A stretch of 18,230 bases of DNA from Acidobacteriota bacterium (GCA_021793595.1 JAJYSL010000078.1:1-18230), one strand, 5' to 3'; positions 8,389 to 15,789 are shown, counted from the stretch's first letter. Notes: generated by a model from the sequence alone, not told the origin. A program made the numbers and translations.

Positions 8389-8928
8389 ATGCAGAAGCAT
8401 CGGATCTTTTTTCTGGTCTCAATCCTGGGGTTTTTCGGCTCAGCACTTGCGCAGACTATCGAAGCGCCCCCCGTGAAAATGGGTCTGTGGCAGACAACGA
8501 CAACGAGCACGATGACCGGATTCCAGATTCCACCGGAGGTCGCCGCTCGACTGAAGGCCATGGGCAGGCCGATCCCCGGGGGCGAGCCACAGACAATCGT
8601 TTCCCAGTCCTGCTTGACGCCGGAGAAGTGGAAAGACATGTTTAGCCACATGCAGCGTAATCACGATTGCAAGTTTACGAATGAACACCAAACTGTCACT
8701 GGTATGTCGGCCGACATGGCTTGTAAATCTCCCGACGGGCGATACAGCTCGACAGGTCACGTTGACGCAAAATTCACGAGTTCGGAGAAGATGACCGGAA
8801 AAGTGCATGTGGAATCAATGACGCAATCGCAAGCACAGCCGATTGTGGTGGATATGAACTTCGAAAGCGCATATCAGGGCGCTGACTGCCAGGGGATTTC
8901 TCCTGACTCGTCGAAGGTAATTCAGTAG
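8389..8928 (+). CDS. DUF3617 family periplasmic protein
   Basis: A 179-residue exported protein of unknown function. The ATG at 8389 is preceded five bases earlier by a strong GGAGG, which fixes the start; a TTG four codons upstream overlaps that site and is unlikely. Residues 1-21 form a signal peptide ending SALA, cut before QTIEAPP. The mature part opens with VKMGLWQTTTT, the usual beginning of DUF3617 domains, and has the four cysteines expected of the family (75, 94, 112, 167), probably two disulfides. DUF3617 proteins are common in Acidobacteria and Proteobacteria and have no settled role. Here it stands ahead of an outer-membrane protein gene 117 bases away, in keeping with an envelope function. 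It has its own predicted promoter. Confidence 0.82.
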   Translation: MQKHRIFFLVSILGFFGSALAQTIEAPPVKMGLWQTTTTSTMTGFQIPPEVAARLKAMGRPIPGGEPQTIVSQSCLTPEKWKDMFSHMQRNHDCKFTNEHQTVTGMSADMACKSPDGRYSSTGHVDAKFTSSEKMTGKVHVESMTQSQAQPIVVDMNFESAYQGADCQGISPDSSKVIQ

Positions 8929-9045
8929 ACTTCGCAACCGGACCAAGTTGGCTAAGATTCCCAGCGATCCCGTTATCGTGACTGTGCTTCGCGCGTTCGT
9001 GGCACCCGAATGCACGGTTTCATCCATTTGGCGAATCTGCCAGCT

Positions 9046-9798
9046 ATGAATGACAATATGGAAATGGTTTCTAAACATTTGCTGCGGCGAGTATCCACGG
9101 CCGCGCTGTACTGTACAGTCGGATTTTTCTTCGTCGCTTTGTCATCCTTTGGTCAGAAGACGCTGGTTGAAAAGACGGACGTGATCGTAAAAAACACGGA
9201 TATCAACGTCAATATCTTCGGAACGTTTCCTTCGACGGCCACCGGCAACGCCGCCGCTGACATAGTGACCGGCACGGTTCCCCCGGGCACTCCGTCATTG
9301 AAACAATCGGCCGACTCATCTCCTGGGTTCAGAATTGGTGCTCGGCATGTCTTCAGCCCGATTTTCGGTCTCGAGATGAACTTCGGCTATAACCCCGCGA
9401 CGCAATTCTTCACGGGCGGGACGTATATCCAGGATGGTGTGGTGTATTCGCACGCCAAGTCTTTCACCATCGACTACGTTGGGACGGTGCCACGTCTCTA
9501 CCACGGGTTTCAGCCTTTTGTGCTGGCCGGCGCCGGGCTGATTTCGTACAACATTTCGAGCTATGTTGAAGCGCCGCCGGGCCAACCGGCGCTTCCGGTC
9601 AAGCCGATCAAGGTTCCAACCTTCGAATATGGCGCGGGAGCAGACTATCATCCGTCCATGCTTCCCAACTTTATGTCGATTCGGCTTCAATACCGCGGAC
9701 TGGTGGGTCATGCGCCGGGCTATAAAAATCCGCTGCTGGCCACCAATAGTCTGATCAACATTGCCGAGCCCCAGGTCGGCTTCGTGTTCAAGTTCTAG
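9046..9798 (+). CDS. Outer-membrane beta-barrel protein
   Basis: About 250 residues. A basic, hydrophobic N-terminus (about 10-36, HLLRRVSTAA... ALSSFGQ) works as signal peptide. The mature protein has alternating amphipathic strands, for example FRIGARHVFSPIFGLEMNFGY, SFTIDYVGTVPRLY, QPFVLAGAGLISYNI, FEYGAGADY and FMSIRLQYRGLV. It ends in PQVGFVFKF with a terminal phenylalanine, the usual signal for outer-membrane insertion. This fits small OmpA/OmpW-like eight-strand porin-type barrels; cargo or role is unknown. The start is uncertain: ATG codons at 9010, 9046, 9058 and 9064 are in frame and none has a clear ribosome binding site. I took 9046 because it leaves a signal sequence of normal length. 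It follows the DUF3617 gene and precedes the DUF2127 gene at 57 bases. Confidence 0.75.
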   Translation: MNDNMEMVSKHLLRRVSTAALYCTVGFFFVALSSFGQKTLVEKTDVIVKNTDINVNIFGTFPSTATGNAAADIVTGTVPPGTPSLKQSADSSPGFRIGARHVFSPIFGLEMNFGYNPATQFFTGGTYIQDGVVYSHAKSFTIDYVGTVPRLYHGFQPFVLAGAGLISYNISSYVEAPPGQPALPVKPIKVPTFEYGAGADYHPSMLPNFMSIRLQYRGLVGHAPGYKNPLLATNSLINIAEPQVGFVFKF

Positions 9799-9855
9799 AC
9801 GCTTGTCATTCTTACTCGTCAGGCATGTTTGTTCGCCGGCAAGGAGACGGTCGGC

Positions 9856-10338
9856 ATGACAACTGCGCTGTCAATGCGAAATGCCAATCCTCCCCAGCAC
9901 CACCGCTGGTTGGAGTTGATTGGTGTGCTGAAGCTGGTGAAGGGTGCGTTTTTTGTAGCCCTCGGCTTTGGTTTGCTGCGCATGCTGCACCGCGACCTGT
10001 ACTTGTTCGCGCTGCAGACGGTGGCTGCTCTGCACCTGGATCCGGACAGACAGGCCATTGCCATGCTGCTCGACAAGGTTACGCTGTTGAATGACCATCG
10101 CCTGAAGCAGTTGAGCGCGGTGGTTTTTATTTATGCGGGACTGGATTTTGTTGAGGGCACCGGATTGGTGCTGGAGCAACGCTGGGCGGAATACTTTACC
10201 CTGATCTTGACGGTGGCGTTGCTACCGCTGGAAGCGTTCAAGTTGATTCACCATCCGAACCACTGGACCCTGGTGCTTCTGGCAGTGAATGTTCTAATCG
10301 CCATCTACCTGGCGTGGCTGGTATTGCCGAAGAAGTAA
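9856..10338 (+). CDS. DUF2127 family integral membrane protein
   Basis: A 160-residue protein with about four hydrophobic segments (about 20-42, 82-104, 113-130 and 137-157) and a short charged loop (about 58-80). The pattern, opening with HRWLELIGVLKLVKGAFF and carrying a GLDFVEGTGL segment in the middle, matches the DUF2127 membrane family, whose function is not known. The ATG at 9856 is chosen because AAGGAG at 9841-9846 lies nine bases upstream; a TTG nine codons earlier is in frame but less likely. The gene could be cotranscribed with the beta-barrel gene ahead of it. After its stop begins the longest gene-free stretch of the window. Confidence 0.78.
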   Translation: MTTALSMRNANPPQHHRWLELIGVLKLVKGAFFVALGFGLLRMLHRDLYLFALQTVAALHLDPDRQAIAMLLDKVTLLNDHRLKQLSAVVFIYAGLDFVEGTGLVLEQRWAEYFTLILTVALLPLEAFKLIHHPNHWTLVLLAVNVLIAIYLAWLVLPKK

Positions 10339-10829
10339 AGACGGATAGTGCCGAATTGGAAACATACCGATTGGCATCGTGCGCCGGTTGCGTTAATGTC
10401 CGCGCGGTTCGAGCAGCGGGCTGGGTTGCTTTGCTGAACCGATGCCGGACCGTTTCGGGACGATCTCCCAAGTGAACAACAACTGCCGCCAGTACGGCCC
10501 GGCCGCGCCTGCCGGGTAGGAATTGCACCGAACGCTCCACGACTGGCAAATAACCGCGAACAGAATACCTATCCGGACAGCGGGCGTCAGACGATGTTCC
10601 GCGCTCGGAACTCAGATTTCCATCCTGATTCACCACTCTGATCCACCTCCAAGGTGATTCGCAATGGGCCCGTGCAAGCGCCATGGCAGCCCTGGAATCT
10701 GTCTTGCCAACACCATCTGTAGGGTCCAATCCCACCGACAGCCACACTTTCCGGAGTTTTCCACCGGCCCCCACAGAGAAATTCTTTCGTGAATGCAAAT
10801 TTTTTGTTGGACAAGCACCCAGAGTGCGA
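10339..10829. other. Gene-free stretch ahead of mraZ with several inverted repeats
   Basis: No open frame here looks like protein on either strand. Inverted repeats are visible: CGGTTC (10405-10410) with GAACCG (10436-10441), extended inward by AGCA/TGCT after a one-base bulge and flanked by GGCAT (10373-10377) pairing ATGCC (10442-10446); CCCGGC/GCCGGG (10498-10516, seven-base loop); GTTCCG/CGGAAC (10596-10611, four-base loop); CACCT/AGGTG (10644-10656). None has a T run, so none is a clear terminator. The 3' end carries the mraZ promoter region. It could hold an untranslated RNA, but chance pairing in GC-rich DNA is also possible. Confidence 0.4.
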
Positions 10830-10835
10830 TACAGT
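10807..10835 (+). promoter_or_regulatory. Predicted promoter of the mraZ (dcw) operon
   Basis: TTGGAC (10807-10812) and TACAGT (10830-10835) are spaced by 17 bases. Both are moderate matches to the sigma-70 consensus. Transcription would start near 10842, giving a leader of about 114 bases. The GTGG repeats begin right behind the -10 hexamer, which suits control by MraZ. Confidence 0.45.
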
Positions 10836-10836
10836 T

Positions 10837-10901
10837 GTGGACGAAAGTGGTCTAAAGTGGTTGAGTAAGGCAGAAGCCAAGGCGACTCTGGAGCAAAGTG
10901 G
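10837..10901 (+). promoter_or_regulatory. Candidate MraZ boxes (phased GTGG direct repeats)
   Basis: GTGG occurs at 10837-10840, 10847-10850 and 10857-10860, exactly ten bases apart. The last two belong to the identical core AAAGTGG (10844-10850 and 10854-10860). A further AAAGTGG stands at 10895-10901. MraZ of Escherichia coli binds short G-rich direct repeats with ten-base period just downstream of the mra promoter, and mollicute MraZ binds AAAGTG-type repeats. Layout and core fit both, so autoregulation of the cluster by MraZ is likely. Confidence 0.7.
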
Positions 10902-10955
10902 AGCTGAGTTGGTCGTTTTCTCGATTTTGCAAGGAATACGGAAGAGGCACATGGC

Positions 10956-11396
10956 ATGTTTCGCGGCAACCATCCAACCCGGGTCGATGAAAAGGGACGG
11001 CTGAAGGTACCTGCGGAATTCAAGCGCGAGATTGAGGAACGGTACGGGACGAAGTTTTACATCACCAGCGAGAACGGAAAAACGGCCAAGGTGTACCCGA
11101 TGGAGGAATGGGAAAAGATCGAACAGAAGCTGATGAATATGCCCAATTCCAACCCGTCGAAGAAAAGACTGCTTACGGCAACCAGTTATTACGGTCAGAA
11201 CGCCGAAATGGACTCGCAGGGCCGGCTGCTGATCCCGCAGATCTTACGGGAAAAGGCGCAGGTGATCGGAGACGTGGCGGTGTTCGGAATGCTGACGTTT
11301 CTTGAAGTGACGAACATGGATGCCATTCGCCAGGAGATGGATGCGAATCCTCTGACGGATGCGGATGCGGATGTACTAGGGGCCTACGGGCTGTAG
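10956..11396 (+). CDS. mraZ: Transcriptional regulator MraZ
   Basis: A 146-residue protein, the usual MraZ length. It is a double AbrB-like fold with two copies of the DxxxR signature: VDEKGRLKVPAEF near residue 10 and MDSQGRLLIPQILRE near residue 85. MraZ forms ring-shaped oligomers that bind direct repeats ahead of its own gene and usually represses the dcw operon. The ATG at 10956 (protein start MFRGNHPTRVDEKGR) is the family's normal start and has GAAGAGG eight bases upstream; an ATG at 10951 is out of frame. It is the first gene of the cluster, and rsmH begins two bases after its stop, so the two are translationally close. Candidate binding sites lie about 55-120 bases upstream. Confidence 0.96.
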   Translation: MFRGNHPTRVDEKGRLKVPAEFKREIEERYGTKFYITSENGKTAKVYPMEEWEKIEQKLMNMPNSNPSKKRLLTATSYYGQNAEMDSQGRLLIPQILREKAQVIGDVAVFGMLTFLEVTNMDAIRQEMDANPLTDADADVLGAYGL

Positions 11397-11398
11397 CG

Positions 11399-12394
11399 AT
11401 GGAAGACAAAGCTCCTCAGGGGGCGCGCGGTCGAAGTCAACGACATGTGCCGGTTCTTTTAGAAGAAGCAATGGAGTTTTTACGAATCCTGCCGGGCGGC
11501 ACCTACATGGATGCAACGCTCGGCCTGGGCGGGCACAGTGAAGCGATTGCCCGCCGGTTGGGTCCGGAAGGTCACCTGATCGCATTGGATCGCGATCCGG
11601 AGGCCATCGAGAGCGCAGCGATACGGTTCATGGCATTGCGGGCGGAACTGAAGGAACAGATGCCCCGCATCACGATCCACGCAGCGGCTTTCGCGGAAGC
11701 GGCGAGCTGGGCGGAACCACAAAGCATCGACGGAATATTGGCCGACTTTGGGGTCAGCTCGCTACAGCTGGACACGGCACAGAGAGGATTCAGTTTTCAG
11801 GCAGACGCACCGTTGGACATGCGGATGGATCCGCGCAGCGGAGTGACTGCCGAACAAGTGGTAAATCAGGTGAGCGAAGAGGACCTCGCAAATCTGATTT
11901 ACAAATTCGGAGAAGAGAGGAGGTCGCGGAGAATCGCCAGAGCAATTGTCAGGGCGCGGCCGGTAACAACCACGGCACAACTCGCCAGAGTGGTTACAAG
12001 CAGCGCCCCGGCAATAAAAAGCGATCGGATTCATCCAGCGACACGGGTATTTCAAGCCCTCCGAATTTACGTGAATGGGGAACTCGATCAGATCGCTTCG
12101 TTGCTCCAGGTGGCGCCGCAATTATTGCGGCCAGGGGGCAGAATGGTGGCCATCAGTTTCCACTCTCTCGAAGACCGCATCGTGAAAGACGCGTTTCGAG
12201 AAGGCAAGGCGAGCGGAACCTGGACGGTGTTGACGCCGAAGCCAGTGACCGCAAGCGAAGAAGAGATTCGCAGCAATCCGCGATCCCGCAGTGCCAAGTT
12301 ACGGGCGGCGGAGCGGGCAACTCATCCGGCGAAAAGCAGAAGGCCGGTAAAGGAGCAGGAAAAAATTTTGCGGCGCAGCTGGAGTAGCGGCTAA
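11399..12394 (+). CDS. rsmH: 16S rRNA (cytosine(1402)-N(4))-methyltransferase RsmH
   Basis: A 331-residue class I SAM-dependent methyltransferase, formerly MraW, that methylates N4 of C1402 in the ribosomal decoding site. Visible family marks: HVPVLLEEAMEFL (16-28), the SAM-binding DATLGLGGHS (38-47), LDRDPEAI (63-70), ILADFGVSSLQLD (113-125) followed by RGFSFQADAPLDMRMD (129-144), and SFHSLEDRIVKD in the C-terminal part. The tail (last 40 residues) is basic and ends RRSWSSG. The gene begins two bases after mraZ. The base after its stop opens a 263-base gap to the next small ORF, which is unusual because rsmH and ftsL are normally adjacent or overlapping. Confidence 0.96.
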   Translation: MEDKAPQGARGRSQRHVPVLLEEAMEFLRILPGGTYMDATLGLGGHSEAIARRLGPEGHLIALDRDPEAIESAAIRFMALRAELKEQMPRITIHAAAFAEAASWAEPQSIDGILADFGVSSLQLDTAQRGFSFQADAPLDMRMDPRSGVTAEQVVNQVSEEDLANLIYKFGEERRSRRIARAIVRARPVTTTAQLARVVTSSAPAIKSDRIHPATRVFQALRIYVNGELDQIASLLQVAPQLLRPGGRMVAISFHSLEDRIVKDAFREGKASGTWTVLTPKPVTASEEEIRSNPRSRSAKLRAAERATHPAKSRRPVKEQEKILRRSWSSG

Positions 12395-12657
12395 GCCGAG
12401 CAAGTTCGGGCCGGGCTCGTCCCCACCCCTCTTTCAGGCGAAAGAACAGCATGCAAGTGAACGTCACCCATCCCTCCCAGCTCAACGAGCCTGGCCCGAG
12501 AAGTGAGGGAAGCCTGAGACGTGAGGACGAGAGAAGTGCAACAAACAAGATCAAGGCCAGTGCAACGGCACAGGGCTAGTGGGAGCAGCGAGGGGCGCAA
12601 CAGCAGAGATTGCAGGCCCAGCGTTCAACCTTAACCGACCATTCGAGGAGGAAGACC

Positions 12658-12777
12658 ATGTCGCATATCTATAACTTTTTCGACAATCATATGGAAGTAT
12701 GGGGCGCGGTTGTATTCGGTTTGCTTGCGATCGCCGCTTGCGTGGCCATAGCAGCTGCATTGAACGGAGCCATGTAA
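12658..12777 (+). CDS. 39-residue small membrane protein between rsmH and ftsL
   Basis: An unrecognised small ORF, ATG to TAA, with the textbook ribosome binding site AGGAGG at 12646-12651, six bases before the ATG. This is the best such site in the cluster. The peptide begins MSHIYNFFDNHMEVWG, an amphipathic stretch rich in aromatic residues. It continues with one hydrophobic helix of about 20 residues (AVVFGLLAIAACVAIAAAL) and ends NGAM. One transmembrane segment with a short cytoplasmic or periplasmic head is the natural reading. Four bases after the stop an intrinsic terminator begins. It sits between rsmH and ftsL, so a role at the division site or as a leader peptide is possible but only inferred. 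I cannot place it in a known family. Confidence 0.7.
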   Translation: MSHIYNFFDNHMEVWGAVVFGLLAIAACVAIAAALNGAM

Positions 12778-12780
12778 ACG

Positions 12781-12812
12781 AGCCCGCTTCCGGGGGGAAC
12801 GGGCTTTTTTTT
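12781..12812 (+). terminator. Intrinsic terminator between the small ORF and ftsL
   Basis: AGCCCG (12781-12786) pairs with CGGGCT (12800-12805). Inside, TTCC (12788-12791) pairs with GGAA (12796-12799) around a GGGG loop, with one bulged C. Eight T bases follow (12805-12812). This is a standard Rho-independent terminator placed inside the dcw cluster, 40 bases ahead of the ftsL start. Confidence 0.88.
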
Positions 12813-12852
12813 CACAGCAACACACACGGAACCATTCAGTAGAGGAAATGCT

Positions 12853-13374
12853 ATGGCAGCAGCAGGCGTCGTAATCGATAGACTTCGGGAGAAGGGTCAG
12901 TGGAATGCCCAGGCGGTGATGGAACACAATCGCTGGCTATTCGCGGCACAGCAGCGCGCCCGTCGCGGACCCACTCCCGAAGTATTTTTCGACAAGCGTC
13001 TGGATAATTCGCGCCTGGTCAAGGCTGAAGATCCGGTCCGCAAGCGCGAGATGCGCAGCTTCGCCGTCGCCGCAGTTCTCTTTTTCGCGTTGCTGATGGT
13101 ATACAGCTGGCAACATTTCAGTTCCATCGAGACCGGATATCACATTGAGACTGAGAAGGCTCTGTTGCAGCACCTGCAGGAAGAAAACCATCAACTTGGA
13201 TTGACGGAAGCGCAACTGACGCGGTCGGAGCGGATCGATCGGCTGGCTCACCAGATTGGCATGCAGTCGCCGCAGCCGGGGCAAGTGGTGTCGGCGCCTT
13301 CGACGATCGATGCGGACCCGAACTCGCCTGTACTTGCGTCGGTGACGGTTCCAGTGTTGCCGTCGAACCGGTAA
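12853..13374 (+). CDS. ftsL: Cell division protein FtsL-like
   Basis: A 173-residue bitopic membrane protein. A polar N-terminus of about 68 residues, basic near the membrane, precedes a single transmembrane helix (about 69-86, SFAVAAVLFFALLMVYSW). A periplasmic coiled coil follows (about 90-125, IETEKALLQHLQEENHQLGL), then RSERIDRLAHQIGMQSPQPGQVV, the typical end of FtsL/DivIC proteins, and a Pro/Ser-rich tail. FtsL works with FtsB and FtsQ to recruit and activate FtsW-FtsI at the septum. Its place between rsmH and ftsI supports the call, since sequence conservation in this family is low. The cytoplasmic part is longer than in Escherichia coli (121 residues in total there). GAGGA lies just upstream of the ATG. 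The 40 bases between the terminator and the gene leave no room for a full promoter, so expression probably depends on read-through or on a promoter before or within the small ORF. Confidence 0.85.
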   Translation: MAAAGVVIDRLREKGQWNAQAVMEHNRWLFAAQQRARRGPTPEVFFDKRLDNSRLVKAEDPVRKREMRSFAVAAVLFFALLMVYSWQHFSSIETGYHIETEKALLQHLQEENHQLGLTEAQLTRSERIDRLAHQIGMQSPQPGQVVSAPSTIDADPNSPVLASVTVPVLPSNR

Positions 13375-13446
13375 ACTAGGACACAACGGCTACGCGGTTT
13401 GTGAGTGGCCGAAAGGCCCATCCAACATGCAGGATCGAACCACGGC

Positions 13447-15789
13447 ATGAGCCGAAAACCAAAAACAGCGCTCTCTGCTCCCATTCCAAGGTTGCGATTC
13501 GTAACCTTGATTGGGATTTTGATTGTCTGGGTCGTCATGATCGCAGCGCGGCTGGTATGGTTGCAGGTTTTTCGCCATGCCGAATATGCCGAGCGCGAAT
13601 TCCGCCAGCAAGACCACACCTTCCAGATTGCTCCTCGACGCGGGATGCTGTACGACCGCGACCTGCAGCCGCTCGCTATGACGGTGCTGGTGGATTCCAT
13701 CTATGCCGTTCCCGGCGAAATCGCGGATAAGGATGCGACTGCGCGGCAACTGGCGCGGATCGTCCACGTAGACCCTTCGGATCGATACACCGCCGCCAAA
13801 GAGATTGATGGGCGTCTGCACCGTTCGCGTGACTTTGCATGGGTGGCGCGCAAGGTGGATGCGGACGTGGCTACTCGAGTGCGCGATTTGAACCTGAAGG
13901 GAATCTACTTTCAGAAAGAATTTAAGCGCTACTATCCGGACAACGATCTGGCAGCGCAGGTACTGGGGTATGTGAGTCTGGACGACAACGGTCTGGGTGG
14001 AGTCGAGCATCGCTTTGACGGCGCGTTACATGGAACCGCCGGACAGATGCTGACGGCGGTCGATGCGCACCGGCATAGCTATGGCAGCGTCGAGAAGGAA
14101 CCGACACCCGGGGAAAATATGGTGCTCACGCTGGATGCGAAGATCCAGTTTATGGCGGAGCAGGCCCTGGACCATGTCATGGCGCGGACGAAAGCGCTGA
14201 ATGGCACGGTGGTGGTGCAGGACCCGCATACTGGCCAGATCCTGGCGCTGGCGATTCGCCCCACGTTCAACCCAAATAATATTCATGAAATCCGGCCGGC
14301 GATGCTGCTGAACCATGCCGTGAGCGACGTGTATGAGCCGGGGTCGACTTTCAAGCTCGTTCCTTTCTCGGCGGCGCTGCAGGAAAAACTTGTCACGCCG
14401 GATTCTGTAATCCCAACCTTCGGCGGGCAGATCAATGTTGCCGGCCGGATTGTGCATGACGATCGCGATGCCATTATCTACGAGAACCACCACGGAAATG
14501 CGCTGTCCGTTCGGCAGGCATTGGCGGAATCGAGCCAGGTGGTGGCCATCCAGCTTGCGGAGCGGCTCGGCAAAGAGCGTTTCTATCGATACATTCGCGA
14601 CTATGGATTTGGACAGAAGTCCGAGATCGAACTTCCCGGCGAAACCCGCGGCCTGCTCAAGCCTTCAGACCGGTGGCAGGCGACGACGATTGGCTCCATC
14701 CCCATGGGCCAGGAAATTGGCGTGACGCCAATCCAACTGGTCACCATGGCATCGACGATTGCCAATGGCGGCGTGTATCTGCCGCCGCACATCGTGCTTG
14801 AAAAAAGCTCGGATCAGAAAGGCAGCGCGCGTCTGGTACCGGCAGCATTTCATCCGGAAGATGAAGTTCCAGACACCTTGCCGCCCGGTGCACACCGCGT
14901 GATCAGCACGATGACCGCGGCGGAAATGCGCAGCATGATGGAAGGCGTGGTGATGTTTGGTACTGGTGACACCGCGCGGTTGAACGGCTATAGCGCGGCG
15001 GGTAAGACAGGGACAGCGCAAAAAATTGATGTGCGCACGCGCACCTATTCCAAGACAAAATACATTGCGTCGTTTGTAGGGTTCGCGCCGGTCAACAATC
15101 CAGCGATTACGATCGCGGTGATCATCGATTCGCCAACGGTGGGCTCGCACTTTGGCCATGCAGTGAGCGCCCCGGTCTTTCAGGAACTGGCGCAGGAGGT
15201 GTTGGAGTATCTTGGCGTGCCGCATGATATGCCGATCAAGCCGCCTAAGTTGATCGCGGAACAGAAGAAGACGGCTCATGAAGATGTCGACGGAGATCGC
15301 GAGCAGGTAGGGGATCTGGATGCGATGTTTGCCGAAGTGAACCATCTGCCGAAGGACGATCCTTTGCGCGCGCCGCCAGTAAAATCTCAGGCCACGGCTG
15401 CCGATGCGGATGAAGCCCGTGCCTATCTGCAAAATGCATCTGAAACTTCATCGTCAATGTCGAGCGCGGGGTTGGAGCGAGCGACGGATGATTCTGCTCA
15501 AGCCGCCGCCCATGCGGATGAGACACTATCTTCACGCGGCACGACTATTCCAGTGACGAAGCTACAGCCGCCGCCCGCTGAAAGTGCGTCGGCGGTGACT
15601 CTGGGGTCGGGCGCGCCCGTGACAATGCCAGCTTTCGTTGGCAAGTCGATGCGGGATGTGGTGGTGACAGCGGCCAACCTGGGATTGAACGTTCGCGTCT
15701 ACGGCAGCGGTGTGGCTTCACAGCAAGCTCCGGCTGCGGGCACCAAGGTTCCCGCCGGCACGACGGTTGTCGTTCGGTTTCATCCATAA
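13447..15789 (+). CDS. ftsI: Peptidoglycan D,D-transpeptidase FtsI (PBP3 type) with PASTA domain
   Basis: About 780 residues, the septal class B penicillin-binding protein that cross-links peptidoglycan at division. Order of parts: cytoplasmic tail, membrane helix (about 18-36), PBP dimerisation domain (about 60-215, with RRGMLYDRDLQPLA), transpeptidase domain (about 225-590), a linker of about 125 residues rich in Ala, Asp, Ser and Pro, and one C-terminal PASTA domain (about 726-779). Catalytic motif STFK has Ser300; the KTG motif is at 520-522. The second motif reads SSQ (362-364) where SSN is usual. The ATG at 13447 is chosen with AGGA about 12 bases upstream; a GTG at 13405 is in frame but has no ribosome binding site. 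The PASTA end is common in Gram-positive SpoVD/PBP2x and in Acidobacteria, and is absent from Escherichia coli FtsI. It follows ftsL by 72 bases and precedes murE. Confidence 0.94.
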   Translation: MSRKPKTALSAPIPRLRFVTLIGILIVWVVMIAARLVWLQVFRHAEYAEREFRQQDHTFQIAPRRGMLYDRDLQPLAMTVLVDSIYAVPGEIADKDATARQLARIVHVDPSDRYTAAKEIDGRLHRSRDFAWVARKVDADVATRVRDLNLKGIYFQKEFKRYYPDNDLAAQVLGYVSLDDNGLGGVEHRFDGALHGTAGQMLTAVDAHRHSYGSVEKEPTPGENMVLTLDAKIQFMAEQALDHVMARTKALNGTVVVQDPHTGQILALAIRPTFNPNNIHEIRPAMLLNHAVSDVYEPGSTFKLVPFSAALQEKLVTPDSVIPTFGGQINVAGRIVHDDRDAIIYENHHGNALSVRQALAESSQVVAIQLAERLGKERFYRYIRDYGFGQKSEIELPGETRGLLKPSDRWQATTIGSIPMGQEIGVTPIQLVTMASTIANGGVYLPPHIVLEKSSDQKGSARLVPAAFHPEDEVPDTLPPGAHRVISTMTAAEMRSMMEGVVMFGTGDTARLNGYSAAGKTGTAQKIDVRTRTYSKTKYIASFVGFAPVNNPAITIAVIIDSPTVGSHFGHAVSAPVFQELAQEVLEYLGVPHDMPIKPPKLIAEQKKTAHEDVDGDREQVGDLDAMFAEVNHLPKDDPLRAPPVKSQATAADADEARAYLQNASETSSSMSSAGLERATDDSAQAAAHADETLSSRGTTIPVTKLQPPPAESASAVTLGSGAPVTMPAFVGKSMRDVVVTAANLGLNVRVYGSGVASQQAPAAGTKVPAGTTVVVRFHP

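Noticed and set aside
10498..10516. CCCGGC/GCCGGG hairpin as a terminator for the DUF2127 gene.
   Set aside because: No T run follows on either strand and it lies 160 bases after the stop codon.
10757..10845. DnaA-box-like words (TTTTCCACC at 10757-10765 and TGTGGACGA on the plus strand near 10837-10845), suggesting an origin.
   Set aside because: Each has two or more mismatches to TTATNCACA, there is no AT-rich unwinding region, and no dnaA, dnaN or gidA gene is nearby; the GTGG words are better explained as MraZ boxes.
10238..11023. A 261-codon frame on the minus strand across the mraZ upstream region.
   Set aside because: It overlaps the 3' end of the DUF2127 gene and the start of mraZ in antisense, and its product is Arg/Pro-rich without domain-like pattern, as expected from GC-rich shadow frames.
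12451..12579. A 42-codon frame (starting MQVNVTHPSQ) in the gap after rsmH.
   Set aside because: It has no convincing ribosome binding site, a low-complexity hydrophilic product and no recognisable motif; treated as chance until conservation is shown.
13407..13418. GGCC-GAAA-GGCC hairpin ahead of ftsI as a structured regulatory element.
   Set aside because: Four base pairs only; the GNRA loop is suggestive but such short stems are common by chance.
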